A stretch of DNA of 64,000 bases from Megaleporinus macrocephalus (Eukaryota; Chordata; Actinopteri; Characiformes; Anostomidae), in contig CM038721.1 of the NCBI GenBank assembly GCA_021613375.1, positions 2,740,486 through 2,804,485 of the forward strand, in the 5' to 3' direction. The position numbers and the translations under genes were made by a program. The number at the start of each line of letters is the position of its first letter. Position 1 is the stretch's first letter. The notes beneath the pieces are model-generated. The model was not told the DNA's origin. It was given only the letters and a program-made list of their open reading frames with translations, and ran no database searches. Of the stretch, positions 1 through 11,738 are shown piece after piece.

Positions 1-844
1 GTTTAAATCATTATAAAAAATAAAAATCATAATTATTTTGGTGTGTAATTTTTTGGTGATGAAAGGGATGATCTGTTTAATACCTAAAATGTTTGTTTTG
101 TATTAAAGTAATTTTAACACACATTTATAGCCTAGGGACGTAAAAGAAGAATTGAAGAATCACCCACATGTGTGTGTGTGTGTATTTGCACACATTTCTG
201 TATATAAATCTACAAGTATGTGCATAAAGAGAACACATTCTCTATTATTAGGTAGATAATTCTTGTTTAGGCATAATAATAATGAAAAAATATAAAACAA
301 GTTCATGTAATAACTTTCTGTGAGGGAGCTTTTAGAGATGGACGTCTGGTTCCATTCACTACCACAGGGAACAGTTCTAACTCTGCAAGTTTCTCTAGTA
401 CAGAGTGTTACACACCAAACTACTCTGATTGACTTTGTGTACATGCCCACTATTTAATTAAGCTCATATTTTGGAGAAATACCACCTTTTGAGCACAAGT
501 TTTGTATTTATCAGCCTCTGGAAATTACTATTATCAGATATGACATTGCTGTCAAAAGGCTTTTACTGAATTCAAAACTCTAAATAATAAATAAAATTCT
601 TCTAAGACTGAACTTGGGAGTCATAGAAAAACAAAAGCAATGAGTGGACAAATTAAAAACTAAAAAAATCTGGTATTATATTTAGTTGTCAAGGCTTCTG
701 TTTTTCTGATAAATATATGTGTATTAAAATACTGGTGTGTTTTTTTTCTTGATGCTGTAAAACAAATTTAACTTAAGAGCAAATTTGTCTCGAATTTAAA
801 TCAACCGTGAAGCATAACATTAAAACTATCTCCTGGTATCTACA
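1..844. other. AT-rich intergenic DNA, no gene seen
   Basis: The stretch is AT-rich with stop codons in all frames and no exon-like segment. Around 320-420 it contains a fragment of a dispersed family (core GACGTCTGGTTCCATTC) that recurs near 26230, 32775 and, inverted, 34515. A short TG tract lies near 170-183. Confidence 0.5.
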
Positions 845-1446
845 CTCACTGTCCACTGTATCAGCTCCACTGACCATACAGGACCTCCACATACAGACTG
901 TAGTTCATCTGATTCTCTGTATACTTTATTACTCTGTTCTTTAATGATCAGGACCCCCACAGGACCACCACAGAGCAGATACTATTAGGGAGGTGGGTCA
1001 TTCCTCAGTGTCCTGTGTCCACTGATGAAGAACTAGAGGAACACAAACTGTGCAGCAGCAGATGAGCTACTGTGACTTTACATCTACAAGGTGGACCAGC
1101 AAGTAGTAGGAGTGTCTAATAGAGTGGACAGTGAGTGGACATAGTGTTTTAAACACTCCAGCAGCAGTACTGCTGTGTCTGATCCACTCACACCAGCATA
1201 ACTTAGGCTAACATCCCATCACCCAAATAGTATCTGCTCTGTGGTGGTCCTGTGGGGGTCCTGATCATTAAAGAACAGAGTAATAAAGTATACAGAGAAT
1301 CAGATGAACTACAGTCTGTAAGTGGAGCTCCTGTATGGTCAGTGGAGCTGATACAGTGGACAGTGAGTGGAGGTCCTGTATGGTCAGTGGAGCTGATACA
1401 GTGGACAGTGAGTGGAGATATAAGGAGATGGTTTGACATTGTTTGA
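845..1446. mobile_element. Foldback-type nonautonomous DNA element with long inverted arms
   Basis: The left arm (about 845-990) and right arm (about 1228-1446) are inverted copies of each other. Both carry the block with CTCCACTGACCATACAGGAC, the TTCTTTAATGATCAGGACC segment and the GTGGTGGTCCTGTGG segment or their complements. The middle (about 1000-1200) matches the inner part of copies at 20768-21440 and 26779-27945. Arms of about 150-200 bp and no coding capacity fit a nonautonomous foldback transposon. The superfamily is not recognised with certainty. Confidence 0.7.
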
Positions 1447-1617
1447 CATTGTGCTGTCATCATTTACCAGCTTTACCCACTAAACACAAACTTCTGGCTT
1501 TCTTGACCCCCTAGAACTGGTCTGCCTGGAGGTGGCGCTGTAGCAAACTGGTTCACCCAGTTGGTTCCTTATAGCCATTTGGTTCCTCTGGGTCTTGTAT
1601 TTTGCTGCCACTGAAGT

Positions 1618-1875
1618 GTGATGGGGCAGCACGGTGGTGTAGTGGGTAGTAATATTGCCTCACAGCAAGAAGGGCCTGAGTTTGGTGCCCCGGCCAGGCA
1701 ACCAGGCTCCTGTGTGGAGTTTGTATGTTCTTTCTGTGTCCGTGCAGGTTTCCTCCCATGGTCCAGGGTGTTTCCTGCCTTCTGCTCAATGAATGCTGGA
1801 ATAAGCTCCAGAGCCCCCCGCCACCTCCACCCAAAAGCCTAAAGGATAAGCGGTTTAGAAGATGAGTGAGCGAGC
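1618..1875 (+). mobile_element. tRNA-derived-like SINE copy
   Basis: It begins GGGGCAGCACGGTGGTGTAG, resembling the A-box head of a widespread teleost SINE-like repeat. It continues through a 'GTGTGGAGTTTGTATGTTCT' body and ends near GGATAAGCGGTTTAGAAGAT, the usual tail of that repeat. The B-box region is diverged. Family assignment is from memory of the repeat type. Confidence 0.6.
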
Positions 1876-2775
1876 GAAGCGCTGAGTAAGCAGCCAGCCA
1901 GTGCTGGATTAGCCTGCCAACATGGGACCCCCCCAAACACCCGCGGGTACTTCACACGCTGCTGAAAAGCAGACCAAGATCGGTACAAATCTGAAAGTGT
2001 GGATAAGAGTCCCGTCTATAAAGTCATCATCTGTCTTTAATCCTCTCCGTCTTGCCTCACCGCAGGACCAGACTGTCCTGCAGCCCTTACTGACTGTATG
2101 TTCCAGATACTGACCAAGCCAGAGCGCCCCGAGGCCCAAGCATGCCAACTCTCGGCCTCCTTCCGCAGAGCAGGACCACAAGAGCCGCATCCGTATCTGG
2201 CATCATTACACCGAAAGGGCAGCCGTGCTGGACTGCCTCGCCTGTCATTTGACAAATTTTAACCTTTGTTTTCTGCTTCAAACCTTGTTTTTATGTGCTT
2301 TGTTCATACTAATAGCTGTGTTTACATCTGTACTCCGAGTAATGGGGGCAGGGAGCCTCTGCTGGCTTGTTTTGTTAGTCTACATTTATTTAAGCTGTCG
2401 CAGGTGGCGAGTTGCTTGATTATTTCTGTGCAGGCACATGAACAGGGCCAGACTAAGCTGCAGTGCTCACTAATGTAGTGGAAAATTAGAGGTTAACTAA
2501 TAACACAAGCTGTCTGAGTTATGCACATTCATAAGAGGCTAATTGTATTGTTGTGTTACTGATGACTGGATGATTGTTTGGGGTTCTATTATGATATAAT
2601 TTGAATTACCTCCTCAGCGTTTCCCAAGCCAGGGTCTGTCTGACGATGCAGTAGTTCTAATTTGTACATCTAACTTTGTTGGCCCCTGATAGCGGTGACC
2701 ACTTGTTATTAGTATGAGTATGAGTGCTAGTTATTAGTATGAGTACTTTATACAATGATGCTAAATTTGAGTATC
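1876..2775. other. Unassigned intergenic DNA
   Basis: No gene or clear repeat is seen. The part at about 1920-2260 has moderate CpG content and short open frames on both strands, but no splice-flanked homology was recognised. The part at 2260-2775 is AT-rich. Confidence 0.4.
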
Positions 2776-2779
2776 TACA

Positions 2780-3316
2780 CCTGGATTAATCACAATCTAA
2801 GTATTAAAATCCAGATTAATCACAATTAGAACATCTAAATCTGGATTAATCACAATCTGAGTATTAAAATCCAGATTAATCACAATTAGAACATCTAAAT
2901 CTGGATTAATCACAATCTGAGTATTAAAATCCAGATTAATCACAATTAGAACATCTAAATCTGGATTAATTACAATCTGAGTATTAAAATCCAGATTAAT
3001 CACAATTAGAACATGTAAATCTGGATTAATCACAATCTAAGTATTAAAATCCAGATTAATCACAATTAGAACATCTAAATCTGGATTAATCACAATCTGA
3101 GTATTAAAATCCGGATTAATCACAATTAGAACATCTAAATCTGGATTAATCACAATCTGAGTATTAAAATCTGGATTAATCATAATTGGAACATTTAAAT
3201 CTGTATTAATCACTATCTGAGTATTCAAACTTGAATTAATCACAATTGGAACATCTAAATCTGGATTATTCACAATCTTAGTATCTAAGCCTAGAGAAAT
3301 CACAGGCTGGGTATTT
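2780..3316. repeat. 60-bp minisatellite (two 30-bp half-units)
   Basis: About nine copies of a 60-bp unit alternate CACAATCTGAGTATTAAAAT and CACAATTAGAACATCTAAAT halves, each followed by CCAGATTAAT or CTGGATTAAT. The unit length is a multiple of three, so it leaves long meaningless open frames on the minus strand. Confidence 0.95.
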
Positions 3317-5008
3317 AAACCTGGATTAATTAGTCTAAAGAGGTAAACCTGGATTAATCACAATCTGAGTATCTAAATCTGGATTAACAACAGCCTGAGC
3401 ATCTAAACTTAGATTAATCACAGTCTGGGTATCTAAACCTGGATTAATCACATCTTGAGTATCTAAAACTGGATTAATCACAGTCTAAATAATTAAACCT
3501 GGATTAACCACAGTCTGAGTATCTAAAATTGGATTAATCACAGTCTGAGTATCTAAACCTGGATTAATTACCGTCTGAGTATATAAACCTGCATTAATTA
3601 CCGTCTGAGTATCTAAACCTGGATTAACTGCAGTCTGAGTATCTAAATCCAGATTAAACAAAGTCTGAGTATCTAAACCTGGATTAACTGCAGTCTGAGT
3701 ATGTAAATCCAGATTAAACAAAGTCTGAGTATCTAAACCTGGATTAAACACAGCCCGGCTCTCTAAACCCATATTAATCACAATCTGTTTATCTAAACCC
3801 AGATTAATCACAGCCTGACCATATAAACCCAGATTAACCACAGCCTGACCATCTAAACCCAGATTAATCACAGTCTGAGTATCTAAACTTGGTTAGATTG
3901 CAGCCTGAGCATCTAAACCTGGATTAATCGCAGCCTGATTATCTAAACCCAGATTAATCACATCCCAACTATCTAAACCTAAATTAATCACAGGTTGTTT
4001 ATCTAAACCCAGATTCATCACAGCCTGAATGTTTAAACCTGGATGATTCACAGTCTGTGTATCTAAACCTGGATTAATCATAGCCTGAATATCTAAATCT
4101 GGATTAATCACAGTGAAAGCATATAAATCTTGATTAATCACTTTCTAAGTATCTAAACCTGGATTAATCATAGCCTGAATATCTAAAGCTGGATTAATCA
4201 CAGTGAAAGCATATAAATCTGGATTAATCACTTTCTAAGTATCTAAACCTGGATTAATCATAGCCTGAGTATCTAAAACTGGATTAATCACAGTGAAAGC
4301 ATATAAATCTGGATTAATCACTTTCTAAGTATCTAAACCTAGATTAATCACAGCCTGAATATCTAAAACTGGATTAATCACAGTGAAAGCATATAAATTT
4401 GGATTAATCACTTTCTAAGTATCTAAACCTGGATTAATCATAGCCTGAATATCTAAATCTGGATTAATCACAGCCTGAATATCTAAAACTGGATTAATCA
4501 CAGTGAAAGCATATACATCTGGATTAATCACAGTGAAAGCATATAAATCTGGATTAATCACTTTCTAAGTATCTAAACCTGGATTAATTACAGTGAAAGC
4601 ATATAAATCTGGATTAATCACTTTCTAAGTATCTAAACCTGGATTAATCACAGTGAAAGCATATAAATCTGGATTAATCACTTTCTAAGTATCTAAACCT
4701 GGATTAATTACAGTGAAAGCATATAAATCTGGATTAATCACTTTCTAAGTATCTAAACCTGGATTAATTACAGTGAAAGCATATAAATCTGGATTAATCA
4801 CTTTCTAAGTATCTAAACCTGGATTAATCACAGTGAAAGCATATAAATCTGGATTAATCACTTTCTAAGTATCTAAACCTGGATTAATTACAGTGAAAGC
4901 ATATAAATCTGGATTAATCACTTTGCTAGTATCTAAACCTGGATGAATTGCAGTCTGAGTATCTAAATCCAGATTAATCACGGTCTGAGTATATAAACCT
5001 GGATTAAA
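3317..5008. repeat. 30-bp minisatellite with CTGGATTAAT core
   Basis: More than fifty 30-bp units of the form CACAGTCTGAGTATCTAAAC plus CTGGATTAAT occur. From about 4080 they settle into a higher-order 60-bp pattern in which CAGTGAAAGCATATAAAT and CTTTCTAAGTATCTAAAC units alternate. It shares the core with the preceding 60-bp array, so the two are one array with different degrees of homogenisation. Each unit carries GGATTA, the complement of TAATCC. Confidence 0.95.
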
Positions 5009-5009
5009 T

Positions 5010-6345
5010 CTGGGGTGTGGCAGATTCAACATGCTGTTCCAAATAAGCTTCTCAAAGTAAACAGTGACACAAGCCCCTCGTCAGGATGCTCCAGCAGGAA
5101 TCTGAATAAACTTCAGTTAGTTCAGAACGCTGCAGCTAGAGTACTAACTAAAACCAGAACCTTCCATCATCAGTCCAGTTTTATCAGCTACACTGGCTTC
5201 CTGTTAAATTCCGTATCGACTATAAAATTATTTTACTGACGTATAAAACCCTGCACGGTCTCACACCGGAGTACCTGCAAGATCTAATCTCCTATCATGA
5301 ACCACCACGTTCACTCAGATCACAGGATGCTGGTTTTCTAATAGTTCCTAAAATTCAGAAGACTACAATGAGGGGGAAGAGCTTTTTCCTACAAAGCCCC
5401 CAAATTGTGGAATAATCTCCCAGTTAATGTTCGGGACTCAGTCTCAATATTTAAGTCTAGACTGAAAACATACTTGTTTAGTAGCTTTTGGTGATTAATC
5501 TTCTCTTTTAGATAAAGGCAGGAGATCTGGGGGTTCTTTGACACAGAGGTTTATGGTAAACTGAGATGCTGGTGCTGTTGTTCCACCACTTCACGCCATC
5601 ACACAGGTTGGTTGGTGATGGAGTGGGGGGATCCCAGTCTTTCAGGGTGGTCTCATGTCTATGTTCTTCTGGTTCTCTCCTTTTAGTTTAGGCTGTTATA
5701 GTTAGATCTGCCGGAGTCTCCAGCCACACTCTAAAATTCTGAAAATTCATATTCTCTACAGTCTTACTCCTGAGCCCAACTAACTCTCTCTCTTTACTCT
5801 TCCTGAGATAATCACTGTCCTCCCGTTTGTTGAACGCTGTTGAAGGACTGACCATCAGGGTCTCCTCCCCACCATCACCAGCCAGCTCTCCTGTCCATCT
5901 GTGTTACTGCTACACCCTCAGTTACATCACTGTACCATCCAGATGTACCAGCACTGAGATATGATGGGACTGTTTTCAGCTACCGCCCACTTTACATAAA
6001 GACTCAGTCAGAGACTGCCTCAGTCAGAGACTGCCTCAGCCAGAGACTGCCTCAGTCAGAGACTGCCTCTACCTGTGCAGCTTCTAAAGCTTTGCTATCC
6101 AGATTTCAAACAGAGACTCTTTTCTTTGGTATTTAGTTTAAACTGTAAATACTGTTTGATCAGAGGAGGATGGGTCTCACCTCTGGTCTGGTTCCTCCCA
6201 AGGTTTCTTCCTCCAGTCTGAGGGAGGTGTTCTTGCTCACTGGGAGGTATATGTTGTAAATGTCTGTTTTCAAAACTCTGTAAAGCTGCTTTGAGACAAG
6301 ATCGTTGTAAAAGCGCTACACAAATAAATTTGACTTCCATTCAGC
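5010..6345 (+). mobile_element. L2-type LINE, 5'-truncated 3' end
   Basis: The segment at about 5100-5440 encodes, with frameshifts, the C-terminal end of a non-LTR reverse transcriptase: LQLVQNAAARVLT, then a LHGLTPEYLQDLISYHEPP-like stretch. The remainder is the 3' untranslated region, with a short tandem GACTGCCTCAGTCAGA block at 6000-6066 and an end near CGCTACACAAATAAATTTGA. A second copy of the same 3' end lies at 10490-11092. The coding part is broken and this is a dead copy. Confidence 0.85.
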
Positions 6346-6399
6346 CTTCTCACTGTTTGTAAAATATAATTTATAAAATATAATTTTCTCAAACGTATA

Positions 6400-7190
6400 A
6401 AATCATACATTAGAAACTGAGATGGGCTGGGTTCGGGTTTGTATCCACTCTGCAATAAGGACAGCATGCATGCGCTGGAAAGTCTCGGCGCGCTGCAATT
6501 ATAAGCAATTATTTGTGAGTATAATGAACATGTTCCCATCATATGGCTTTAAGTGACCCAGGTGTAACATAAAGGTCAAGCCTCACTAACATTTAATGAT
6601 ATTTACCTATCAGGCCTGAGTGTGTACGCCAGGTTAAAATGAGTAAACGTTGCTGCGTCAGGCTCATTTAGGCAAAACAAGCTCTATGGAACTATCAAGA
6701 GCAGTATTGCGAAAGGCTGCGCTGCTCCCTGAAACAACTGCAGGAAGCGTGAGGATGCTGGAGCAGATAAAACAGAGGCTGGTGGTCAGCTAATTGCTGC
6801 AGACTCTCAATAGCCCCACCTGATCCATCCTGCTGATTTCAGCACTTGCGGTATCTAAAGCGGAGAGGGCCGCATCCTCACAACCCATTTATTACGTTCT
6901 CGGCCCCATTTACACGTCTCCTAAGACCTGCGGGGCCCTGGTTTAACTCTCAATTATAAATTAAGCTGTCGGGCTTTACCATGTTTATGAGCGGAGGCCG
7001 TCATCGAATTTAATTTGAAATGGGATTCAGGTCGAAGTGTCTGTTCAGCAAACATACAAAGTGCTCGCTCTTTCACAGTAATTAGCATCTGACAAAGATG
7101 ACTGGGGCGCGGAGAAGAAGCCCCGGAATGCTGACGCTGCATACACGCTGTTGGAAAAATGAAAGGTTTCGAAGTTCAACTCAGTTTAAG
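6400..7190. other. Non-repetitive block, candidate conserved non-coding DNA
   Basis: The block lacks the repeats that fill the neighbourhood. It has moderate GC, scattered CpG and homeodomain-like AT cores (CAATTATAAATTAAG, CAGTAATTAGC). No open frame has coding character. It may be a long-range regulatory element, but no comparison is available. Confidence 0.35.
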
Positions 7191-7390
7191 GTGGAACTGG
7201 AGGAATGAAAAAAAAGGATGAGGGGGTTGCTCTGGTTCTGCTGGGCAGGTGGGGAACCTTTTTACAGTCCCATATCTTACACTCCTGATTCAGATACACC
7301 ACAGAACAACTCCTGTAGCGTAATCCTGAGTACTAGAGCCAGGTGGGCTGCATCTGAACTCTCCTGCATGGTAGATCTTCAGGACACCAC

Positions 7391-10106
7391 CAAATGTGTC
7401 AAATGTATTCACATTCATTGCTCAATAACTTCTGTAGAAGTTGAAGTATCAACTGAAGCTTTTTATTCCAGTAAAAGTGTAAAAGTACTGCTTTCAGAAC
7501 TACTTAAAGTATAAAAGTAAAAGTAATGTAAGTAAAAAATGCCATTAAGGACGAAAGCTTAGGCCGCACCACAGGGGTCTATAGTGCACTAGCCCACCTC
7601 CCCAAAACCCCCATTCTTCTAAAAGGCATAAAGTGTGTAAAGAAGTGTAAATGTAAGGAGTAGAAAGTACTGATAATGGAGTGTGAATGTAAGGAGTAGA
7701 AAGTACTGATAATGGAGTGTAAATGTAAGGAGTAGAAAGTACTGGTAATGAAGTGTAAATGTAAGGAGTAGAAAGTACTGATAATGGAGTGTAAATGTAA
7801 GGAGTAGAAAGTACTGGTAATGGAGTGTAAATGTAAGGAGTAGAAAGTACTGATAATGGAGTGTAAATGTAAGGAGTAGAAAGTACTGGTAATGGAGTGT
7901 AAATGTAAGGAGTAGAAAGTACAGATAATGAAGTGTAAATGTAAGGAGTAGAAAGTACTGATAATGGAGTGTGAATGTAAGGAGTAGAAAGTACTGATAA
8001 TGGAGTGTAAATGTAAGGAGTAGAAAGTACTGGTAATGAAGTGTAAATGTAAGGAGTAGAAAGTACTGATAATGGAGTGTAAATGTAAAGAGTAGAAAGT
8101 ACTGATAATGGAGTGTGAATGTAAGGAGTAGAAAGTACTGATAATGGAGTGTAAATGTAAGGAGTAGAAAGTACTGGTAATGAAGTGTAAATGTAAGGAG
8201 TAGAAAGTACAGATAATGAAGTGTAAATGTAAGGAGTAGAAAGTACTGGTAATGGAGTGTAAATGTAAGGAGTAGAAAGTACAGATAATGAAGTGTAAAT
8301 GTAAGGAGTAGAAAGTACTGATAATGGAGTGTGAATGTAAGGAGTAGAAAGTACTGATAATGGAGTGTAAATGTAAGGAGTAGAAAGTACAGATAATGAA
8401 GTGTAAATGTAAGGAGTAGAAAGTACTGATAATGGAGTGTAAATGTAAAGAGTAGAAAGTACTGATAATGGAGTGTAAATGTAAAGAGTAGAAAGTACTG
8501 ATAATGGAGTGTAAATGTAAGGAGTAGAAAGTACTGATAATGGAGTGTAAATGTTAGGAGTAGAAAGTACTGATAATGGAGTGTAAATGTAAGGAGTAGA
8601 AAGTACTGATAATGGAGTGTAAATGTAAGGAGTAGAAAGTACTGGTAATGGAGTGTAAATGTAAGGAGTAGAAAGTACAGATAATGAAGTGTAAATGTAA
8701 GGAGTAGAAAGTACTGATAATGGAGTGTAAATGTAAAGAGTAGAAAGTACTGATAATGGAGTGTAAATGTAAAGAGTAGAAAGTACTGATAATGGAGTGT
8801 AAATGTAAGGAGTAGAAAGTACTGATAATGGAGTGTAAATGTTAGGAGTAGAAAGTACTGATAATGGAGTGTAAATGTAAGGAGTAGAAAGTACTGATAA
8901 TGGAGTGTAAATGTTAGGAGTAGAAAGTACAGATAATGGAGTGTAAATGTAAGGAGTAGAAAGTACAGATAATGGAGTGTATGTAGTAGAAAGTACAGAT
9001 AATGAAGTGTAAATGTAAGGAGTAGAAAGTACAGATAATGAAGTGTAAATGTAAGGAGTAGAAAGTACTGATAATGGAGTGTAAATGTAAGGAGTAGAAA
9101 GTACTGGTAATGGAGTGTAAATGTAAGGAGTAGAAAGTACAGATAATGAAGTGTAAATGTAAGGAGTAGAAAGTACTGATAATGGAGTGTAAATGTAAAG
9201 AGTAGAAAGTACTGATAATGGAGTGTAAATGTAAAGAGTAGAAAGTACTGATAATGGAGTGTAAATGTAAGGAGTAGAAAGTACTGATAATGGAGTGTAA
9301 ATGTTAGGAGTAGAAAGTACTGATAATGGAGTGTAAATGTAAGGAGTAGAAAGTACTGATAATGGCGTGTAAATGTTAGGAGTAGAAAGTACAGATAATG
9401 GAGTGTAAATGTAAGGAGTAGAAAGTACAGATAATGGAGTGTATGTAGTAGAAAGTACTGATAATGGAGTGTAAATGTAGGGAGTAGAAAGTACAGATAA
9501 TGGAGTGTAAATGTAAGGAGTAGAAAGTACAGATAATGGAGTGTAAATGTAAGGAGTAGAAAGTACTGATAATGGAGTGTAAATGTAAGGAGTAGAAAGT
9601 ACAGATAATGGAGTGTAAATGTAAGGAGTAGAAAGTACAGATAATGGAGTGTAAATGTATGTAGTAGAAAGTACTGATAATGGAGTGTAAATGTAGGGAG
9701 TAGAAAGTACAGATAATGGAGTGTAAATGTAAGGAGTAGAAAGTACAGATAATGGAGTGTAAATGTAGGGAGTAGAAAGTACAGATAATGGAGTGTAAAT
9801 GTAAGGAGTACAAAGTACTGATAATGGAGTGTAAATGTAAGGAGTAGAAAGTACTGATAATGGAGTGTAAATGTAGGGAGTAGAAAGTACAGATAATGGA
9901 GTGTAAATGTAAGGAGTAGAAAGTACAGATAATGGAGTGTAAATGTAAGGAGTAGAAAGTACTGATAATGGAGTGTAAATGTAAGGAGTAGAAGTAAAAA
10001 GTCAGCTGAAAAATAAAATAAATACTCCAGTAAAGTATAAACAACCAAAATCTCTACTTAAGTAAAGTAACAAAGTATTTGTACTTCATTACTTGACACC
10101 TCTGCT
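7391..10106. mobile_element. hAT-like (Tol2-type end) nonautonomous element hosting a minisatellite
   Basis: The right end, read inward on the minus strand, starts CAGAGGTGTCAAGTAATG and continues with AAGTA/TACTT-rich sequence, like the ends of Tol2-type hAT elements. The left end CAAATGTGTCAAATG is a degenerate match. Both ends abut an identical 9-bp GGACACCAC (7382-7390 and 10107-10115), consistent with a target-site duplication of about 8 bp. The interior is almost entirely the 36-bp array. No transposase is present. Confidence 0.6.
7620..9995. repeat. 36-bp minisatellite, about 65 units
   Basis: The unit is GTGTAAATGTAAGGAGTAGA followed by AAGTACTGATAATGGA, with variants (CAGATAATGAA, AAAGAGTAG, TTAGGAGTAG). 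Blocks of variants recur in the same order, showing higher-order duplication. Shortened units lie near 8980 and 9440. Because 36 is a multiple of three, the minus strand keeps an 809-codon open frame of a 12-residue repeat (LLTFTLHYQYFL). This is not a credible gene. Confidence 0.97.
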
Positions 10107-10115
10107 GGACACCAC

Positions 10116-10489
10116 TGGCTTGGCCAGCATCGCTTTCATTAAAAGATCAGCAAAGCAGAAGGACCTGCTTGACGAATGGCTCTTTAAGTATACCATCATT
10201 AAAAAGTGGTTTGACTAGGGCATCACTCCAAAAACCTTTTATATCTTTTATATTTTATAGCCTGAATGTTGATGAATTCATCTCCTCTCCTTTCACAGCT
10301 GTGCTGACCCTACTTTGGTCCTTGTTTATAACTAACTCCATGGCACGCAGTGTCCGAAACCATGCTAGCAAGACTTCTTAACCATTGAACATGGTTTAAG
10401 GTGAGTCTGTGATGAGTTAAGCTAGAAGTTAATAGGGTTAGAGAATCTTTTTCCATTGCTTGGTAGCTACATTAGCCTCATAGCTCACT
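10116..10489. other. Unassigned intergenic DNA
   Basis: Between the hAT-like element and the second L2 copy there is no recognised gene or repeat. A 70-codon open frame on the plus strand has no recognisable similarity. Confidence 0.4.
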
Positions 10490-11092
10490 CTGAAATTTTT
10501 TATCTGTTAATTTTCATATTCTCTACAGTCATACTCCTGAGCTCAACTAACTCTCTCTCTTTACTCTTCCTGAGGTAATGACTGTCCTCCCGTCTGTTGA
10601 ACGCTGTTGGAGGACTGACCATCAGGGCCTCCTCCCCACCATCACCAGCCAGCTCTCCTGTCCATCTGTGTCTACTGCTACACCCTCAGTTACATCACTG
10701 TACCATCCAGATGCACCAGCATTGAGATAGGACGGGACTGTTTCAGCTCACGCACACTTTACATAAAGACTCAGTCAGAGACTGCCTCAGTCAGAGACTG
10801 CCTCAGTCAGAGACTGCCTCAGTCAGAGACTGCCTCTACCTGTGCAGCTTCTAAAGCTTTGCTATCCAGATTTCAAACAGAGACTCTTTTCTTTGGTGTT
10901 TAGTTTATTAAACTGTAAACACTGTTTGATCAGAGGAGGACGGGTCTCCCATTGTAAGTCTTGGTTCCTCCCAAGGTTTCTTCCTCCAGTCTGAGGGAGG
11001 TGTTCTTGCCACTGTTGCCTCTGGCTTGCTCACTGGGGGGTATATATGTTGTAACTGTCGCTACACAAATAAACTTGAATTGAATTGAATAG
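10490..11092 (+). mobile_element. L2-type LINE 3' end, second copy
   Basis: It closely matches the 3' untranslated part of the copy at 5010-6345 (TTCATATTCTCTACAGTC, the CAGTCAGAGACTGCCT tandem and CCAAGGTTTCTTCCTCCAGT). It ends in a TTGAATTGAATTGAAT tail, as expected for a LINE insertion in plus orientation. It has no coding part. Confidence 0.85.
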
Positions 11093-11440
11093 CTCCAGTG
11101 CAGGACTACAGAAACAAGCTGGACATCAAGCACAGCATGTTTGGGCTGATCAACGATGCAGCTGTATGGAGGAGCTGGGAGCCCCTGGTCAGATTACCTG
11201 ATTTGTGGAGTAATTTCATAACGTTTTTACCCTCATTAAACCTGGGGGTCCTGGAGGACCCCCTGCCCGGTGCATTTTAGTGTTTACCCTGCTCTCGATT
11301 CTCCTGATGCAACTATTAGGCTAATTAACAAGCTCTTCCTGAGCTCAAGTGGGGGTTTTGGCAGGAAAACACAAAAATGTGCAGGTCTGCAGGTCCTCCA
11401 GGACACGGATTGGGAAGCTCTGATCTAGGATAGTGGAAAA
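11093..11440. mobile_element. Dispersed element fragment with inverted GGTCCTCCAGGAC-like ends
   Basis: The segment at about 11235-11430 carries CTGGGGGTCCTGGAGGACC on the left and GCAGGTCCTCCAGGACACGG on the right, which is an inverted arrangement. This suggests a short nonautonomous DNA element. The preceding 140 bp is unassigned. Confidence 0.4.
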
Positions 11441-11738
11441 GTGGTTTGATCCATTAGGAGGATAATACTGCGGTTCTCAGCAGCGTCTCAGTCTTTATAC
11501 GGCCCGGTCATTTAACCTGAGTGCCTGCTGGGTCAGTTAAGTGGACACCATCGCTTATAACCAGGGCTGGGCATAAAAAATCTATTATACGTTTTTAGTG
11601 GAAGCTGATGTGGAAGTCAAGTTGATAGAAAGTATTGATAAAACTCATGTTGACAAAGGGCTTTTCTAGGGATGCACAATAGTATCGGAATCGTATTGGT
11701 ATCAGCAAGATTTAGCCGATATTACAGACCAATACTGA
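11441..11738. other. Unassigned DNA, with a hAT-like end at its right side
   Basis: GGGATGCACAATAGTATCGG at about 11669 resembles the GGGATGCACCGATCGGA-type ends of fish hAT-like elements. It is followed directly by the 34-bp array, which appears to have grown from the CCAATACTGATAT segment just inside that end. Confidence 0.45.

Noticed and set aside
7619..10048. 809-residue open frame on the minus strand
   Set aside because: It is a pure 12-residue repeat from a 36-bp minisatellite. It has no splice context and no family signature, and an overlapping second frame is open for the same reason.
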